A stretch of DNA of 64,000 bases from Lachnoclostridium phytofermentans (GCF_000733755.1 NZ_JPOF01000003.1:1032501-1096500); one strand, 5' to 3'; counted from the first letter of the stretch, positions 24,067-35,089 are shown. Notes: generated by a model from the letters alone, not told the origin. Translations and numbers: made by a program.

Positions 24067-24803
24067 TATAAATATTCTATTTCCACTAGTGTTAACCCTT
24101 TTGCTGGTGCAGTAGGTCCAGCTGCCTGCCTGTCTTTCTTCATTAACGCATCTAACACTCGTTCTGGCTCCCATTGATGAGTACCTACCTGAATTAACGT
24201 ACCTGCTATAATTCGTACCATATTATAAAGAAATCCATTTCCTTTGATACGAATTACAATGAGCTCTTGCTCCTTTTCTATTTGAATATCATAGATCGTC
24301 CTTGTCGTATCCTTAACCTGTGTATTTGCAGAACAAAAACTGACAAAATCATGCTCTCCTACTAGAAAAGATGCTGCCTTTCTCATGGCTTCTAAATCCA
24401 AATCATAATATACAAAATGGGCGTATCTTCGATTCGTCGGCAGTGGGAATGCCTCGTTATAAATCCGATATTCATACGTTTTTCTTGTATCACAATACCT
24501 TGGATGAAAATCAGAAGCAACTTCCATAGAAGCTTGAATTACAATATCATCTGGTAAATGTGCGTTTAGTGCATAAGATATTTTTTCAGCTGGAATTCTC
24601 GAATTGGTATCAAACACAGCGACATTGCCATAAGCATGAACCCCTGCATCTGTCCTGCTTGCACCTATCACCACTATCTCTTCGTTTAATAGCTTACTTA
24701 AACTTTTATTTAGAACGCCTTCAATGGTCTCCTCGTTTGGCTGTATCTGCCATCCACAATAGTTTGTTCCATCATATGCTACCTTTAACATTACTCGTTT
24801 CAC
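24066..24803 (-). CDS. truA: tRNA pseudouridine(38-40) synthase
   Basis: About 246 aa from GTG 24803, 6 nt after GGAG; ATG 24815 is an alternative. The catalytic aspartate lies in GASRTDAGVHA near residue 50, and YDGTNYCGWQIQPNEET is the N-terminal family signature. It converts uridines 38-40 in the anticodon stem-loop of many tRNAs. It is the last gene of the ecfA1-ecfA2-ecfT-truA series, a gene order common in Firmicutes. Confidence 0.92.
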   Translation of the reverse strand: MKRVMLKVAYDGTNYCGWQIQPNEETIEGVLNKSLSKLLNEEIVVIGASRTDAGVHAYGNVAVFDTNSRIPAEKISYALNAHLPDDIVIQASMEVASDFHPRYCDTRKTYEYRIYNEAFPLPTNRRYAHFVYYDLDLEAMRKAASFLVGEHDFVSFCSANTQVKDTTRTIYDIQIEKEQELIVIRIKGNGFLYNMVRIIAGTLIQVGTHQWEPERVLDALMKKDRQAAGPTAPAKGLTLVEIEYL

Positions 24804-24952
24804 AAAAGACTCCATTCCTACGCACACCTTCTGTGCATCCGAAGTTTGCACTTAAGATAATCTCAGTTACAATTCTTCTTGACTTAGAAATTTAATTTAC
24901 AATCGAATACCAATGAATGGCATAAATATTCTATGATAACTTTAACCTTCCC

Positions 24953-25765
24953 CTAAATCATAGGGAAATATCGGTCTACGCCTAAAATTGCGAGGATATA
25001 TACTGCCAACACACAAAATGCCATCATATCCTTTCCCTTGTACTTTAAAGGCTTCATCTTCGTTCTTCCCTTACCCCCACGGTAACAACGCGCTTCCATC
25101 GCCATCGCTAGATCGCCTGCTCTACGAAATGCTGAGATAAACAAAGGAACTAAAATTGGTACCATCGCCTTTGCTCTTCTTATTAAGTTTCCAGTCTCAA
25201 AATCAGCACCACGGGCTTGTTGCGCTTTCATAATCTTATCGGTTTCCTCTAATAAGATTGGAATAAAACGAAGTGCGATAGACATCATCATAGCCACTTC
25301 GTGCACGGGTACATGTATTACTTTTAAGAATCCCAATAAACGTTCAATTCCATCCGTCAACTCATTCGGTGTCGTAGTAAATGTCATAAGCGACGAGCCT
25401 AAGATTAATAAAACCAAACGTAACCCCATATAGACTGCAAACCTAAGACCTTCCGCCGTAATCTTGATAAATCCAATCCGTACTAATTCATGTTCACCAG
25501 GAGTTAAAAACAGATTAAAACTTACCGTAAAAAGCAACAGTATGATTACGGATTTCAGTCCTTTTACAATGTATTTTAAAGGCACTTTGGATGCTTTAAT
25601 TATACCAAACAAAAATAATCCCGTTACTAAATAGCCCCAAAATGTATCGAATAGAAACATGGATACAATATATACAATCGTTCCAATGAGCTTTATTCTT
25701 GGATCTAAACGATGTATGATGGAGCCAGAGGGGTAATATTGTCCTATCGTGATATCTCTAATCAT
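24953..25765 (-). CDS. ecfT: ECF transporter transmembrane component EcfT
   Basis: About 270 aa from ATG 25765, which overlaps the ecfA2 stop by 4 nt (ATGA); the frame extends upstream but inside ecfA2. Five or so membrane segments are visible, and the coupling-helix motifs ARGADF near residue 180 and ARCYRGG near 221 are those that contact the ATPases. EcfT links the A1/A2 ATPases to exchangeable vitamin-binding S subunits. BioY at 59174 is one such S subunit in this window. Confidence 0.93.
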   Translation of the reverse strand: MIRDITIGQYYPSGSIIHRLDPRIKLIGTIVYIVSMFLFDTFWGYLVTGLFLFGIIKASKVPLKYIVKGLKSVIILLLFTVSFNLFLTPGEHELVRIGFIKITAEGLRFAVYMGLRLVLLILGSSLMTFTTTPNELTDGIERLLGFLKVIHVPVHEVAMMMSIALRFIPILLEETDKIMKAQQARGADFETGNLIRRAKAMVPILVPLFISAFRRAGDLAMAMEARCYRGGKGRTKMKPLKYKGKDMMAFCVLAVYILAILGVDRYFPMI

Positions 25766-26631
25766 CGAATTATCCTTTCTCTCACATTTCTCCACCAATC
25801 TAGAATCTCTTGCTTTGCTTCCTCCACGGTTGTAGCGTCTGTTGCTACTGGAATACGCATCTGATTTAAATCATGCATGACATAGGTAACAGAAGGCGCT
25901 GCTAGTCCAATCTGTTCCAGTTCTTTGTAGTGTGTAAATACCTTTTTAGGAGCACCATCAAAGGCAATCCCTCCCTTATTCATGACAATGATTCTATCAA
26001 CGTATTTCGCCACATCTTCCATACTGTGAGAAACTAAAATAACAGTAATTTTTCTCTCTTTATGAATTTTCTCAATTTGGTCTAAAATCTCATCTCTACC
26101 CATAGGATCAAGACCTGCTGTCGGCTCATCCAAAATCAGTACATCAGGTTTCATCGCTAGTACTCCTGCGATTGCTACTCTTCTTTTTTGCCCTCCCGAT
26201 AATTCAAATGGTGATGCGTCGTATAAATCTTCTGATATCCCCACCATCTTAAGAGCATCATATGCTCTTAATTCAACCTCAAGCTGAGGAAGATTAAGAT
26301 TTTTAGGTCCAAACTGAACATCCTTTAATACTGTTGTTTCAAATAACTGATGTTCTGGATACTGAAATACCAAACCAACCTTACTGCGAAGTTCTTTTTT
26401 CTGAAAACCTTCTGCATTCATATCAGCACCATTAAAATAGACAGTTCCACTTGTAGGCTTCATTAAACCATTGAGATGCTGAATTAGGGTTGACTTTCCA
26501 GAACCAGTATGTCCAATTAAACCTATAAATTGACCATCTGGGATGTCAAGAGTAATGTTTTTTAATGCTTGTTTTTCATAAGCAGTTCCGCCACCATAAA
26601 TATAGCTAACTTTATCTAGTAAAAGCGCCAT
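25762..26631 (-). CDS. ecfA2: ECF transporter ATPase A2
   Basis: A 289-aa ABC ATPase. GHTGSGKST is Walker A near residue 40, LSGGQKRR the signature, [12 protein letters not shown] Walker B and VSHSMED the switch histidine. It overlaps ecfA1 by 20 nt and ecfT by 4 nt, so the three are translated together. With EcfA1 it forms the heterodimer powering the group II ECF transporters. Confidence 0.93.
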   Translation of the reverse strand: MALLLDKVSYIYGGGTAYEKQALKNITLDIPDGQFIGLIGHTGSGKSTLIQHLNGLMKPTSGTVYFNGADMNAEGFQKKELRSKVGLVFQYPEHQLFETTVLKDVQFGPKNLNLPQLEVELRAYDALKMVGISEDLYDASPFELSGGQKRRVAIAGVLAMKPDVLILDEPTAGLDPMGRDEILDQIEKIHKERKITVILVSHSMEDVAKYVDRIIVMNKGGIAFDGAPKKVFTHYKELEQIGLAAPSVTYVMHDLNQMRIPVATDATTVEEAKQEILDWWRNVRERIIR

Positions 26632-27481
26632 TGCGTACCTCCATCATTGCTTCTACGAACTCATCCCTTGTTAGAATTCCATCTGGAAGTGGCATTCCCT
26701 GTTTCTTTAGTTCGTAAGCAAGTTCAGTCACCTGCGGTACATCCAATCGATACTTCTTTAATTTATCAACCTGACTAAAGATTTCTCGTGGAGTCCCCTG
26801 CATTACGACTTTACCGGAATCCATAACAAGAACTTTATCCGCATGAATCACTTCATCCATATAGTGCGTAATCAATAGTACTGTCACTTTTTCCTTTTTA
26901 TTTAATTCTCTAATTGTTCGAATCACTTCTTTTCTACCATTCGGATCAAGCATTGCTGTTGGTTCATCTAGGATAATACACTTAGGACGCATCGCCATTA
27001 TCCCTGCAATTGCAACACGCTGTTTTTGTCCACCGGATAGTTTATTGGGTGAATGACTTCGGTATTCGTACATTCCGACAGCCTTTAAGCTCTCCTCCAC
27101 CCTTTTCCATATCTCTTCTGTAGGTACACCTAGATTCTCTGGTCCAAATCCTACGTCTTCTTCAACAACTGTTGCAATAATCTGATTATCTGGATTTTGA
27201 AACACCATACCTGCTGACTGCCTAATATCCCAGATTTTTTCCTCATCCTTCGTATCATAGCCATTGACATATAGTGTACCTTCACTTGGCATCAAGATTG
27301 CGTTGATGTGTTTTGCCATCGTGGATTTACCCGAACCATTATGTCCTAGAATAGCAACAAAGTCACCTTCCATAACATCTAAGGTAACTTCATCAAGCGC
27401 TCGATTAATCGCTTCAACATTTCCTTCTTCGTCACGACGGATATATTCAAAGACTAATTTTTTAGCATCTATCATTCTCAT
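26612..27481 (-). CDS. ecfA1: ECF transporter ATPase A1
   Basis: A 289-aa ABC ATPase with [29 protein letters not shown] and ITHYMDE in the expected order; ATG 27475 is an alternative start as the ribosome site is weak. First gene of the ecfA1-ecfA2-ecfT-truA unit, driven by the promoter at 27533-27561. Confidence 0.93.
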   Translation of the reverse strand: MRMIDAKKLVFEYIRRDEEGNVEAINRALDEVTLDVMEGDFVAILGHNGSGKSTMAKHINAILMPSEGTLYVNGYDTKDEEKIWDIRQSAGMVFQNPDNQIIATVVEEDVGFGPENLGVPTEEIWKRVEESLKAVGMYEYRSHSPNKLSGGQKQRVAIAGIMAMRPKCIILDEPTAMLDPNGRKEVIRTIRELNKKEKVTVLLITHYMDEVIHADKVLVMDSGKVVMQGTPREIFSQVDKLKKYRLDVPQVTELAYELKKQGMPLPDGILTRDEFVEAMMEVRNGAFTR

Positions 27482-27532
27482 ATAGCATATCTCATTTCTT
27501 ATTGGATTTCTTATTGTCGAATGTCATTTACC

Positions 27533-27577
27533 ATTGTATTGTATTCTAGATAACTTTGCAATGAATTTTTCATGCAA
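27533..27577 (-). promoter_or_regulatory. promoter of the ecf operon with overlapping dyad
   Basis: TTGCAA (27561-27556) and TACAAT (27538-27533) are 17 bp apart on the minus strand. The -35 lies inside an imperfect inverted repeat (about 27552-27577, TTTGCAATGAA / TTCATGCAAG), a possible operator. The rest of 27578-27815 shows no gene. Confidence 0.6.
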
Positions 27578-27816
27578 GTAGCAGAATTAAAGCTCTTATC
27601 AAATATATTTTACTACAAAATTTAAAGTTACAGTCATTAACGAACAAAAAATTCTTAGAAATACGTCATCTCGTTAGTTACTAAACTTTAACGAGATAAA
27701 AGTCATTTTATTAAGATTGGGGAATTTGAATCAATCGCAGCCCAACACTTGACTATATCAAAAGGAAGCAACTTTCACCATGGAGCCACTATACAATAGA
27801 ACATTATTTCCTGCTA

Positions 27817-27851
27817 CGAAAAAAACTGCCCCGAAATGGTTCGGGGCAGTT
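27817..27851 (-). terminator. terminator of the S10-spc-alpha operon
   Basis: ACTGCCCCGAA-CCAT-TTCGGGGCAGT followed by seven T on the minus strand, about 80 nt after the rplQ stop. A strong classical terminator that closes the ribosomal gene series. Confidence 0.9.
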
Positions 27852-27929
27852 CAACTTTTCCTATGCTGTCACACATTAAGTTTACCAAAAGTAATACTCA
27901 TTGTGACAAAGGTACTGCTTTATTAGAAA

Positions 27930-28466
27930 TTAAACAAGCTCAATTAAAACTTCCATAGCAGCATCGCCCTTACGCTGACCGATCTTGATGATTCTTGTGT
28001 AACCACCATTACGGCTAACATACTTAGGAGCGATTTCGTTGAATAACTTCTCAGTTAAATCAACTTCCTTTGTGTTTTTCTTCTTTCCAGCAGCTTCTGC
28101 TGGAACTTCTGTTACAGGGTAAAGGTATGCTAACATCTTTCTTCTAGCATGAAGTCTGGATGCTTTATCCTTCTGAATAGTCTTTTCAACGCTATCATAA
28201 ACGTCTACTTTCTTACCATTCACAACTTCCTTTACTCTCTTACCATCTTTATCTTTACGAGCAACCTTAGCAGTTACTGTAACTGTTTCAAAGTTATCTT
28301 TCTCTTTTACGGCTAAAGCAATCATACCTTCAGCAATTCTACGAATTTCTTTCGCTTTTGCTTCGGTAGTTACAATTTTGCCATTGTATAAGAGATTAGT
28401 CACTTGATTTCTTAACAATGCTTTTCTCTGACTTGAAGTTCTTCCAAGTTTTCTGTAGCCTGCCAT
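27930..28466 (-). CDS. rplQ: 50S ribosomal protein L17
   Basis: A 178-aa protein, longer than the 115-125 aa usual in most bacteria. The N-terminal [19 protein letters not shown] and C-terminal [17 protein letters not shown] blocks are standard, but residues about 70-150 carry a lysine-rich insertion ([15 protein letters not shown] and on) of the kind known in Lachnospiraceae. Last gene of the alpha operon, 23 nt after rpoA. Confidence 0.96.
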   Translation of the reverse strand: MAGYRKLGRTSSQRKALLRNQVTNLLYNGKIVTTEAKAKEIRRIAEGMIALAVKEKDNFETVTVTAKVARKDKDGKRVKEVVNGKKVDVYDSVEKTIQKDKASRLHARRKMLAYLYPVTEVPAEAAGKKKNTKEVDLTEKLFNEIAPKYVSRNGGYTRIIKIGQRKGDAAMEVLIELV

Positions 28467-28489
28467 TTTTAACCTCCTTAGCTACGAAC

Positions 28490-29449
28490 CTAATCGTCGC
28501 TCAAATTTAATGATAATCCAAGCTCTTTGAGCTTAGCTAATACTTCTTCTAATGACTTACGTCCAAGGTTTCTTACCTTCATCATATCTTCAGAAGTTCT
28601 GTTACATAATTCTTCGACAGTATTAATTCCTGCTCTCTTCAAACAGTTGTAAGAACGAACAGATAATTCTAACTCGTCAATATTCATCTCTAACACTTTT
28701 TCTTTCTCATTATCTTCTTTCTCTACCATAACTTCTGCAGTTTTAGCATTCTCGGAAAGATCAATGAAAGAGTTTAAGTGCTCGCTTAATACCTTTGCAG
28801 CTAAGCTAACAGCTTCATCTGGACCTAATGTTCCGTTTGTAAATACATCAAGTGTCAGTTTATCAAAATCAGTAATTTGACCAACACGAGTATTTTCCAC
28901 TGTCAAATTAACACGCTCAACAGGAGTGTAGATAGAATCCACTGCGATTACACCGATTGGTAAATCATCGTTTTTATTCTTATCTGCACTGATATAACCT
29001 CTGCCTTTTGTAATTGTTAACTCAATATACAGCTTGCTATCAGAGCCGCCGTTTAGGGTTGCAATTACTAATTCTGGATTTAATATCTCAATATCAGGAT
29101 CTGCTTGGATATCGCCTGCTCTAACCACGCCTTCGCCTTCAAACTCAATATACGCAGTCTTTGGCTCATTCGTCTCGCTTGTGTTCTTAATTGCCAGGTT
29201 CTTGATGTTCATGATAATCTCAGTCACATCTTCCTTAACACCAGGAATTGGTGAGAATTCATGAACAACGCCGTCAATTTTAACTTGACTGACAGCAGCA
29301 CCAGGTAAAGATGAAAGCATAATTCTTCTCAAAGAATTGCCAAGTGTTGTGCCGTATCCTCGCTCAAGAGGCTCGACAACAAATCGGCCATATTTCTTAT
29401 CTTCTGAAATGTCAGCTATCTCAATTTTTGGTTTTTCAAAATCAAACAC
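28490..29449 (-). CDS. rpoA: RNA polymerase alpha subunit
   Basis: About 319 aa from GTG 29449 (GGAGG 7 nt upstream); the frame is open to 29488 but the family starts at FDFEKP. The N-terminal domain ([22 protein letters not shown]) dimerises and nucleates polymerase assembly; the C-terminal domain ([22 protein letters not shown]) binds UP elements and activators. Lies between rpsD and rplQ as usual. Confidence 0.97.
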   Translation of the reverse strand: MFDFEKPKIEIADISEDKKYGRFVVEPLERGYGTTLGNSLRRIMLSSLPGAAVSQVKIDGVVHEFSPIPGVKEDVTEIIMNIKNLAIKNTSETNEPKTAYIEFEGEGVVRAGDIQADPDIEILNPELVIATLNGGSDSKLYIELTITKGRGYISADKNKNDDLPIGVIAVDSIYTPVERVNLTVENTRVGQITDFDKLTLDVFTNGTLGPDEAVSLAAKVLSEHLNSFIDLSENAKTAEVMVEKEDNEKEKVLEMNIDELELSVRSYNCLKRAGINTVEELCNRTSEDMMKVRNLGRKSLEEVLAKLKELGLSLNLSDD

Positions 29450-29521
29450 AGTAGACCCTCCTTTTGGGTTTTTTTGAGGGTATTCCAAACATAAGAAAAA
29501 TAATAGGTTATTTGCTTCTTA

Positions 29522-30118
29522 TTATTTAGAGTACAACTCGACGATAAGCACTTCGTTTACAGGAACATCAATTTGATCTCTTGTAGGGATTTCCTTTACA
29601 GTACCTGTTAAATTCTCATGATCAGCTTCTAACCACGCTGGTACAGTTCTTCCATCGGTCACTTCTAAAATATCTTTGTATCTCTGAGCAGACTTACATT
29701 TTTCTTTAATAGAAATAACGTCGCCAACTTTTACCTGGTAAGAAGGAATATTTACGCACTTGCCGTTAACTAAAACGTGCTTGTGGTCAACAATCTGTCT
29801 TGCCTCTGTTCTAGTTCTACCATATCCCATACGGAACATAACATTATCAAGTCTTAGCTCAAGGAGAATCATTAAATTCTCACCAGCTGTACCATATTTT
29901 AACTTCTTAGCTTTCTCGAAGTTGTTTCTGAAAGGCTTTTCTAATACACCATAGATGAATTTTGCCTTTTGTTTTTCTCTTAGCTGAGTACCGTACTCAC
30001 TAACTTTTTTACCCGCTCTCGCGAAGTTTCTATTAGATTTCTTGTCAATTCCCAAAAATGTTGGTTCAAGACCAAGAGCTCTACATCTCTTTAAAACAGG
30101 ACTCATATCTCTTGCCAT
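29522..30118 (-). CDS. rpsD: 30S ribosomal protein S4
   Basis: A 198-aa primary 16S rRNA-binding protein with the S4 domain [20 protein letters not shown] near residue 91. The N-terminal region lacks the four-cysteine zinc motif, so it is the zinc-independent form. It follows rpsK by 16 nt. Confidence 0.97.
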   Translation of the reverse strand: MARDMSPVLKRCRALGLEPTFLGIDKKSNRNFARAGKKVSEYGTQLREKQKAKFIYGVLEKPFRNNFEKAKKLKYGTAGENLMILLELRLDNVMFRMGYGRTRTEARQIVDHKHVLVNGKCVNIPSYQVKVGDVISIKEKCKSAQRYKDILEVTDGRTVPAWLEADHENLTGTVKEIPTRDQIDVPVNEVLIVELYSK

Positions 30119-30134
30119 CTTAATTTACCTCCTA

Positions 30135-30533
30135 TTAGACTCTTCTGCGTTTTGGTGGTCTACAGCCGTTATGAGGAACTGGAGTAACGTCCTTGATGCT
30201 TGTAACTTCGATACCACAAGCCTGAAGCGCACGAATTGCTGCTTCTCTACCTGAACCAGGACCCTTAACCATAACTTCTACGGATCTTAAACCATGAACT
30301 AAAGCTGCTTTAGCTGCAGTTTCAGCTGCCATCTGTGCTGCATATGGAGTTGATTTTCTAGAACCTCTGAATCCTAATCCACCTGCACTTGCCCATGAAA
30401 GAGCGTTACCTTCAGCGTCTGTTAAGGTAACAATTGTATTATTAAAAGATGACTGAATGTGTGCCTGTCCACGATCGACGTTCTTTTTAACACGCTTCTT
30501 TGTCACTTTTTTAGCTGCTATCTTCTTAGCCAT
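30135..30533 (-). CDS. rpsK: 30S ribosomal protein S11
   Basis: A 132-aa platform protein. [33 protein letters not shown] and the C-terminal [12 protein letters not shown] are the family signatures. The extra N-terminal lysine-rich stretch ([16 protein letters not shown]) is common in Clostridia. Confidence 0.97.
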   Translation of the reverse strand: MAKKIAAKKVTKKRVKKNVDRGQAHIQSSFNNTIVTLTDAEGNALSWASAGGLGFRGSRKSTPYAAQMAAETAAKAALVHGLRSVEVMVKGPGSGREAAIRALQACGIEVTSIKDVTPVPHNGCRPPKRRRV

Positions 30534-30596
30534 TTCAAACCCTCCTATTGGATTTTTTTACTTCGTAATCAATGGCTCATGTTATACTACATGAGA

Positions 30597-30965
30597 CTAT
30601 TTCTTCTTATTAGCAACAGTACGCTTAGGACCTTTTCTAGTTCTAGCGTTAGTCTTAGTCTTCTGTCCACGAACTGGAAGACCTTTTCTGTGACGGATTC
30701 CTCTATAGCATCCGATTTCCTGTAATCTCTTGATGTTAAGAGCGATTTCTCTTCTTAAGTCACCTTCTACTAACATTGTCTCATCGATGACATCACGAAT
30801 CTTTGCCACTTCTTCGTCAGTTAAATCTCTAACACGAGTGTCTGGGTTAACACCAGCTTTAGCAAGGATACGGTTGGAGCTTACTCTACCGATACCATAA
30901 ACATAAGTAAGTCCGATTTCTACACGTTTCTCTCTTGGTAAGTCTACACCACTAATACGAGCCAT
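30597..30965 (-). CDS. rpsM: 30S ribosomal protein S13
   Basis: A 122-aa head protein contacting the P-site and 50S bridge. [20 protein letters not shown], the helix-two-turn-helix region and the [19 protein letters not shown] tail are typical. It starts the rpsM-K-D-rpoA-rplQ part and is separated from rpmJ by an unusually long spacer. Confidence 0.97.
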   Translation of the reverse strand: MARISGVDLPREKRVEIGLTYVYGIGRVSSNRILAKAGVNPDTRVRDLTDEEVAKIRDVIDETMLVEGDLRREIALNIKRLQEIGCYRGIRHRKGLPVRGQKTKTNARTRKGPKRTVANKKK

Positions 30966-31548
30966 GTGACTATTGCACCTCCGTTAATTGTATTGAGCAA
31001 GACATCTTAGTATCATGTCCCTAAGGACAAGTGAAATGTATACCTTATGTTCCAGCCCTTATCATATAAGTTTCCTTTAACAACCAAAATTCTATATAGA
31101 CCTGGTTGTCGGTAAAAGTTTAGATGAAACTCCTACCTAGGATAAGACTACGTCCTACCCCTCATAAATAACCGTAATGAACAACACACCCTGGTGTGTC
31201 AACGTGAGAATGTTTTTTCAATAGTTATTCCCATAAAAAAAGACACCTCTAGCGGATGTCATTACGTCAGCCGCTTTAAATTGTGACAATACATTGCGAA
31301 TGTATTGAAAGAGAAGATGATAATGACACCTTACTCTAAAATCAAAGACATTTACTTTGACCCACAATATCACAATAATACCTGTCAGTTCACACTCTTT
31401 AAAAGAGAAGTGCTGCAATATTTGACTTAGGATCTAAATTTTATTCAGACTCCTAGTACAGGTGATTGTAACACAGAAAGCAAGAACTATTTCTATATAA
31501 GTACAAAATGCACTCTATGGAAACAATTAACCTCACAGATTAATTGAA
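30966..31548 (-). other. 583-nt spacer between rpmJ and rpsM with hairpins
   Basis: No gene with a ribosome site is visible. On the minus strand a stem (GACATCC...AGGTGTC) followed by seven T at about 31260-31233 looks like an internal terminator or attenuator. Downstream TTGACA at about 31203-31198 and the stem CACACCAGGGTGTG, then TAGGACGTAGTCTTATCCTA at about 31155-31135, may form a promoter and leader for rpsM. The alpha operon may thus be separately controlled. Confidence 0.4.
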
Positions 31549-31662
31549 TTAGCCTTGTCTTTGTTTGTGTTTTGGGTTCTCACAGATAACTCTGATTGCG
31601 CCCTTTCTTTTAATGATTTTACATTTCTCGCAAATTGGTTTAACTGAAGATCTAACCTTCAT
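31549..31662 (-). CDS. rpmJ: 50S ribosomal protein L36
   Basis: A 37-aa protein beginning [15 protein letters not shown], with the zinc ribbon residues C11, C14, C27 and H32, so it is the zinc-dependent form. A GGAGTGA ribosome site precedes ATG 31662. It lies between infA and the long spacer before rpsM, its standard place. Confidence 0.96.
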
Positions 31663-31852
31663 TGTCAATTCACTCCTTTCAAAAAAGTCCGTCTTATATT
31701 ATATCATGTGTATATTATAATAGCAAGAACTATTTTTTCTTAATATTCCGAGAAAATTTTTCTATATTTCTTGCTGTTATTGCTGTAGGCTTGCCCACAA
31801 AATTGACAGATACTTAGGCCAAATTGTAGTAACTTCGACCTTCTTTCGCTAC

Positions 31853-32071
31853 TTATTTATCTCTCCAGATAATTCTACCCTTCGTCAAATCGTATGGGGA
31901 TAATTCTAAGGTTACTTTATCACCAGGCACAATTTTAATGAAGTTCATTCTTAGCTTTCCACTGATATGCGCAAGCACTCTGTGTCCGTTCTCAAGTTCT
32001 ACTGAAAACATTGCATTTGGCAGTTTCTCAATTACGGTTCCTTCAATTTCTACAACATCGGTCTTTGACAT
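31853..32071 (-). CDS. infA: translation initiation factor IF-1
   Basis: A 72-aa OB-fold protein ([46 protein letters not shown]) that occupies the A site during initiation. Its ATG lies 1 nt after the map stop, so the two are tightly coupled. Confidence 0.97.
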   Translation of the reverse strand: MSKTDVVEIEGTVIEKLPNAMFSVELENGHRVLAHISGKLRMNFIKIVPGDKVTLELSPYDLTKGRIIWRDK

Positions 32072-32072
32072 C

Positions 32073-32831
32073 CTAACACCTCCTCAGGGACAATATTTCC
32101 GGTTCTCCGGTTGTAATTACGATTGTATTTTCATAGTGCGCGGACAGGCTACCGTCCTGTGTCGCTATCGTCCAATCATCTTCTAAGCACCACACTTCAT
32201 GGCTCCCTGCATTCACCATTGGCTCAATAGCAAGAGTCATTCCAGGCTCCAACCGAATACCCCTTCTTTTTTGTCTGAAGTTTGGTATCTGTGGATCCTC
32301 ATGCATCTGTGTTCCTATTCCATGACCCACAAGGTCCCTAACACAGGTAAATCCATGAGCGATTACATAGTCTTCAATAGCAGCAGAGATATCATGTAGA
32401 TGATTGCCTGCTTTTGCATATTTCATACCTTCAAAAAAGCTTTGTTTTGTAACATTAATCAGCTGTTCGGCCTCTTTCGACACATTTCCAACCGCTATGG
32501 TTCTTGCTGCATCGGAATGATACCCCTGATAAATAACTCCAGCGTCAAGACTTACAATATCGCCTTCCTTTATCATACGATTTTTCTTTGGAATTCCATG
32601 AACCACTTCATCATTAAGCGATACACAAACCGAAGCTGGGTATCCATTATAATTTAAAAAGGATGGAATACATCCAAAGGAACGTATTTTTTCTGTTGCT
32701 ACTTTATCAATTTCAAGAGTGGAGATACCGGGCTTTATCATTTGTTCCAGTGCGTCATGCACTTCCGCCAATATTTTCCCAGCTTCTCTCATTAACTCTA
32801 TTTCTTTTGCAGATTTAATTGTTACTGACAT
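32073..32831 (-). CDS. map: methionine aminopeptidase, type I
   Basis: About 252 aa from ATG 32831 (GGAG 7 nt upstream); the open frame upstream to 32909 crosses hairpin DNA and lacks similarity. The pita-bread metal ligands are in [33 protein letters not shown] and AHYENTI. It removes the initiator methionine from nascent proteins. It lies between adk and infA in the spc operon. Confidence 0.95.
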   Translation of the reverse strand: MSVTIKSAKEIELMREAGKILAEVHDALEQMIKPGISTLEIDKVATEKIRSFGCIPSFLNYNGYPASVCVSLNDEVVHGIPKKNRMIKEGDIVSLDAGVIYQGYHSDAARTIAVGNVSKEAEQLINVTKQSFFEGMKYAKAGNHLHDISAAIEDYVIAHGFTCVRDLVGHGIGTQMHEDPQIPNFRQKRRGIRLEPGMTLAIEPMVNAGSHEVWCLEDDWTIATQDGSLSAHYENTIVITTGEPEILSLRRC

Positions 32832-32858
32832 CGTAATCTCCATTCTGTCACAATACTG

Positions 32859-32909
32859 CGAATTTGTGCGACAGCACAAATTCGTGTGTGAAAAATCTTG
32901 ATTTTTCAC
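32859..32909. repeat. two hairpins in the adk-map spacer
   Basis: CGAATTTGTGC-GACA-GCACAAATTCG at 32859-32884 has an 11-bp perfect stem; GTGAAAAAT-CTTG-ATTTTTCAC at 32888-32909 a 9-bp perfect stem. No T-tract follows on the minus strand, so they may act in RNA processing or attenuation. Confidence 0.6.
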
Positions 32910-32932
32910 TGCCTCTTTTCGTAACTCGCCTC

Positions 32933-33586
32933 TTACTGTGCTACTTTCCCGAGAATGCCGATAATATCTTCGAATACTTCAGATGCGTCCTTCGTACCAT
33001 CCACTTCCTCTAATAGCCCGAGTCCATGATAATAATTTATTAACGGTTGTGTCTGATTATGATATACATTAAGACGTTTTGCTACTGTTTCTGGCTTATC
33101 GTCATCACGTATAATCAATTCTCCTCCACAAGCATCACAGATGCCTTCCTTTTTGGTAGGAGTAAATACCACATGATAGGTTCCACCGCATGAGACACAT
33201 GCTCGTCTTCCAGACATACGAGAAACAATTAATTCATCTGGAACTTCGATATTAATAGCATTATCAATCTGTTCTCCTACCTCTACTAAAGCTTTATTTA
33301 AAGCTTCTGCTTGAGGAATAGTTCTTGGAAAACCATCCAATACATACCCATTCTTACAGTCATCCTGTGCAAAACGATCCATAACCATATCTAACGTTAT
33401 TTCGTCTGGCACTAGTAACCCCTGATCCATATATCCTTTGGCTTTCGCTCCGAGCTCCGTATTATTTTTAATATTTGCTCGAAAGATATCGCCAGTTGAA
33501 ATATGTGGAATTTTGTACTTTTCTGCTATTTTTTTCGCTTGTGTTCCTTTTCCCGCTCCTGGAGCACCTAACATAATAATTTTCAT
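32933..33586 (-). CDS. adk: adenylate kinase
   Basis: About 217 aa from ATG 33586 ([15 protein letters not shown]); GGAGG lies 12 nt upstream, so ATG 33595 is also possible. The P-loop [15 protein letters not shown] and the LID domain with four cysteines (CVSCGGTYH ... CDACGG) show a zinc-binding long-form enzyme. It catalyses ATP + AMP to 2 ADP. It follows secY after a spacer holding a 41-nt palindromic repeat. Confidence 0.96.
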   Translation of the reverse strand: MKIIMLGAPGAGKGTQAKKIAEKYKIPHISTGDIFRANIKNNTELGAKAKGYMDQGLLVPDEITLDMVMDRFAQDDCKNGYVLDGFPRTIPQAEALNKALVEVGEQIDNAINIEVPDELIVSRMSGRRACVSCGGTYHVVFTPTKKEGICDACGGELIIRDDDKPETVAKRLNVYHNQTQPLINYYHGLGLLEEVDGTKDASEVFEDIIGILGKVAQ

Positions 33587-33613
33587 GGTATTCATTATCC
33601 TCCTATTATTACA

Positions 33614-33654
33614 CAAATAAAAGTACACTAGGTGAACTTTTATTTGTCATGAAT
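33614..33654 (+). repeat. 41-nt palindromic repeat, copy R3
   Basis: Same length and layout as the copies at 48531-48571 and 58907-58947, sharing GAACTTTT, TTGTCATGAAT and the left arm AAAAG, but diverged in the loop. It lies in the secY-adk spacer. Confidence 0.6.
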
Positions 33655-33759
33655 AAACCAACGATAGGAGCTGAAGCAAAAGTGTCTTTTACTACAGCTC
33701 CTATGTTAGTAATACAATAGGTAATGATTTAATGTACATCCCTATTGTAATGCGTTACA

Positions 33760-35088
33760 TTAGTCATTTAAGAAACCTTTATAATGACGAACGAGCATTT
33801 GTGATTCCACTTGCTTCATTGTCTCAAGTACTACACTGACTACGATGATTAAAGATGTACCACTAAAGGATACATTAGCATCAAACATACCAGAGAAGAA
33901 AATCGGGATAATTGCAACAATCATAAGACCAATTGCACCGATAAAGATGATGTAATTCAAAACCTTTGTTAAGTACTCAGTCGTTGGCTTGCCTGGACGA
34001 ATACCAGGAATAAAGCCACCCTGTTTCTTCATGTTGTTTGCTACTTCCATTGGATTGAAAGTAATAGATGTATAAAAATAAGCAAAGAATACAATCAATG
34101 CCATATAAATAACTACACCAATAGTATATTTGAATGCACCGTTTTGAATGTCAAACCAGTTTTGAGAGTTCAGCATGTACAATACCTTAGGCCAGAAATA
34201 TGCTCTGGCTGGCTGAACACCAAAGAATGAAGCAATGATAATAGGGAACTGCATGATGGATACCGCAAAGATTACTGGAATAACACCAGCAGTGTTAACC
34301 TTCAACGGAATATGGGAGGATTGACCACCCACCATTTTTCTACCTTGCACCTTCTTCGCATACTGTACAGCGATTTTTCTCTGTGCAGCATTAAGGAGGA
34401 TAATTAATACAACAGATACTAGAATTACTGCTACAATGATGATTCCGGCAGTTACACCCTTAACAACACTTTCTCCAATGATAAACTTCTGGATTAATCC
34501 ATAGATATCACTTGGCATATTAGCAACAATGTTAATTAACAGGATGACAGAGATACCATTACCTACACCCTTTTCAGTAATTCTTTCACCTAACCACATA
34601 AGAATTGCGGAACCAGCAGTGAAAGAAGCAGTAATGACAACTATGTTAGTGAAGGTTAAACCACCCTCTAATGCACCTGAACCACTAAAGCCTATAACCA
34701 TAGCTACAGATTCAATAATAGCTAGTCCGATAGTAACATATCTTGAAATCTCAGCGATTTTCTTTCTTCCTGATTCTCCATCCTTTTGCATCTCTTCAAG
34801 CTTAGGAATTGCAATTGTTAATAACTGCATGATAATCGAGGAAGTAATGTATGGTCCAATACCAAGAGCAAATAAGGACATTCTAGTAAAGGAACCACCA
34901 GTAAAGGAATCTAAGAAACTAAGTCCACTACCGAAGTTATTCTGTAACCAATCGGCGATTACCGCCTGGTTCACTCCCGGAACCGGGAGCTGTGAACCAA
35001 GTCGTACGATAATCAAAACCATAAACGTAAATAAAAGCTTGTTTCTAATATCTTTAATCTTAAAGGCATTTCTGACCGTTTTAAGCAT
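33760..35088 (-). CDS. secY: protein translocase subunit SecY
   Basis: A 442-aa polytopic membrane protein with ten transmembrane segments, the channel of the Sec translocon. RLGSQLPVPGV and the TSSIIMQLLTIAIP plug/TM2 region near residue 80 and the cytoplasmic loops GGFIPGIRPG and VARHYKG-like C-terminus (LVRHYKGFL) are typical. It starts 1 nt after the rplO stop. Confidence 0.97.
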   Translation of the reverse strand: MLKTVRNAFKIKDIRNKLLFTFMVLIIVRLGSQLPVPGVNQAVIADWLQNNFGSGLSFLDSFTGGSFTRMSLFALGIGPYITSSIIMQLLTIAIPKLEEMQKDGESGRKKIAEISRYVTIGLAIIESVAMVIGFSGSGALEGGLTFTNIVVITASFTAGSAILMWLGERITEKGVGNGISVILLINIVANMPSDIYGLIQKFIIGESVVKGVTAGIIIVAVILVSVVLIILLNAAQRKIAVQYAKKVQGRKMVGGQSSHIPLKVNTAGVIPVIFAVSIMQFPIIIASFFGVQPARAYFWPKVLYMLNSQNWFDIQNGAFKYTIGVVIYMALIVFFAYFYTSITFNPMEVANNMKKQGGFIPGIRPGKPTTEYLTKVLNYIIFIGAIGLMIVAIIPIFFSGMFDANVSFSGTSLIIVVSVVLETMKQVESQMLVRHYKGFLND

Positions 35089-35089
35089 A

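Noticed and set aside
31218-31418. 66-codon minus-strand ORF in the rpmJ-rpsM spacer
   Set aside because: No ribosome site, odd composition, and it overlaps the terminator-like stem; probably chance.
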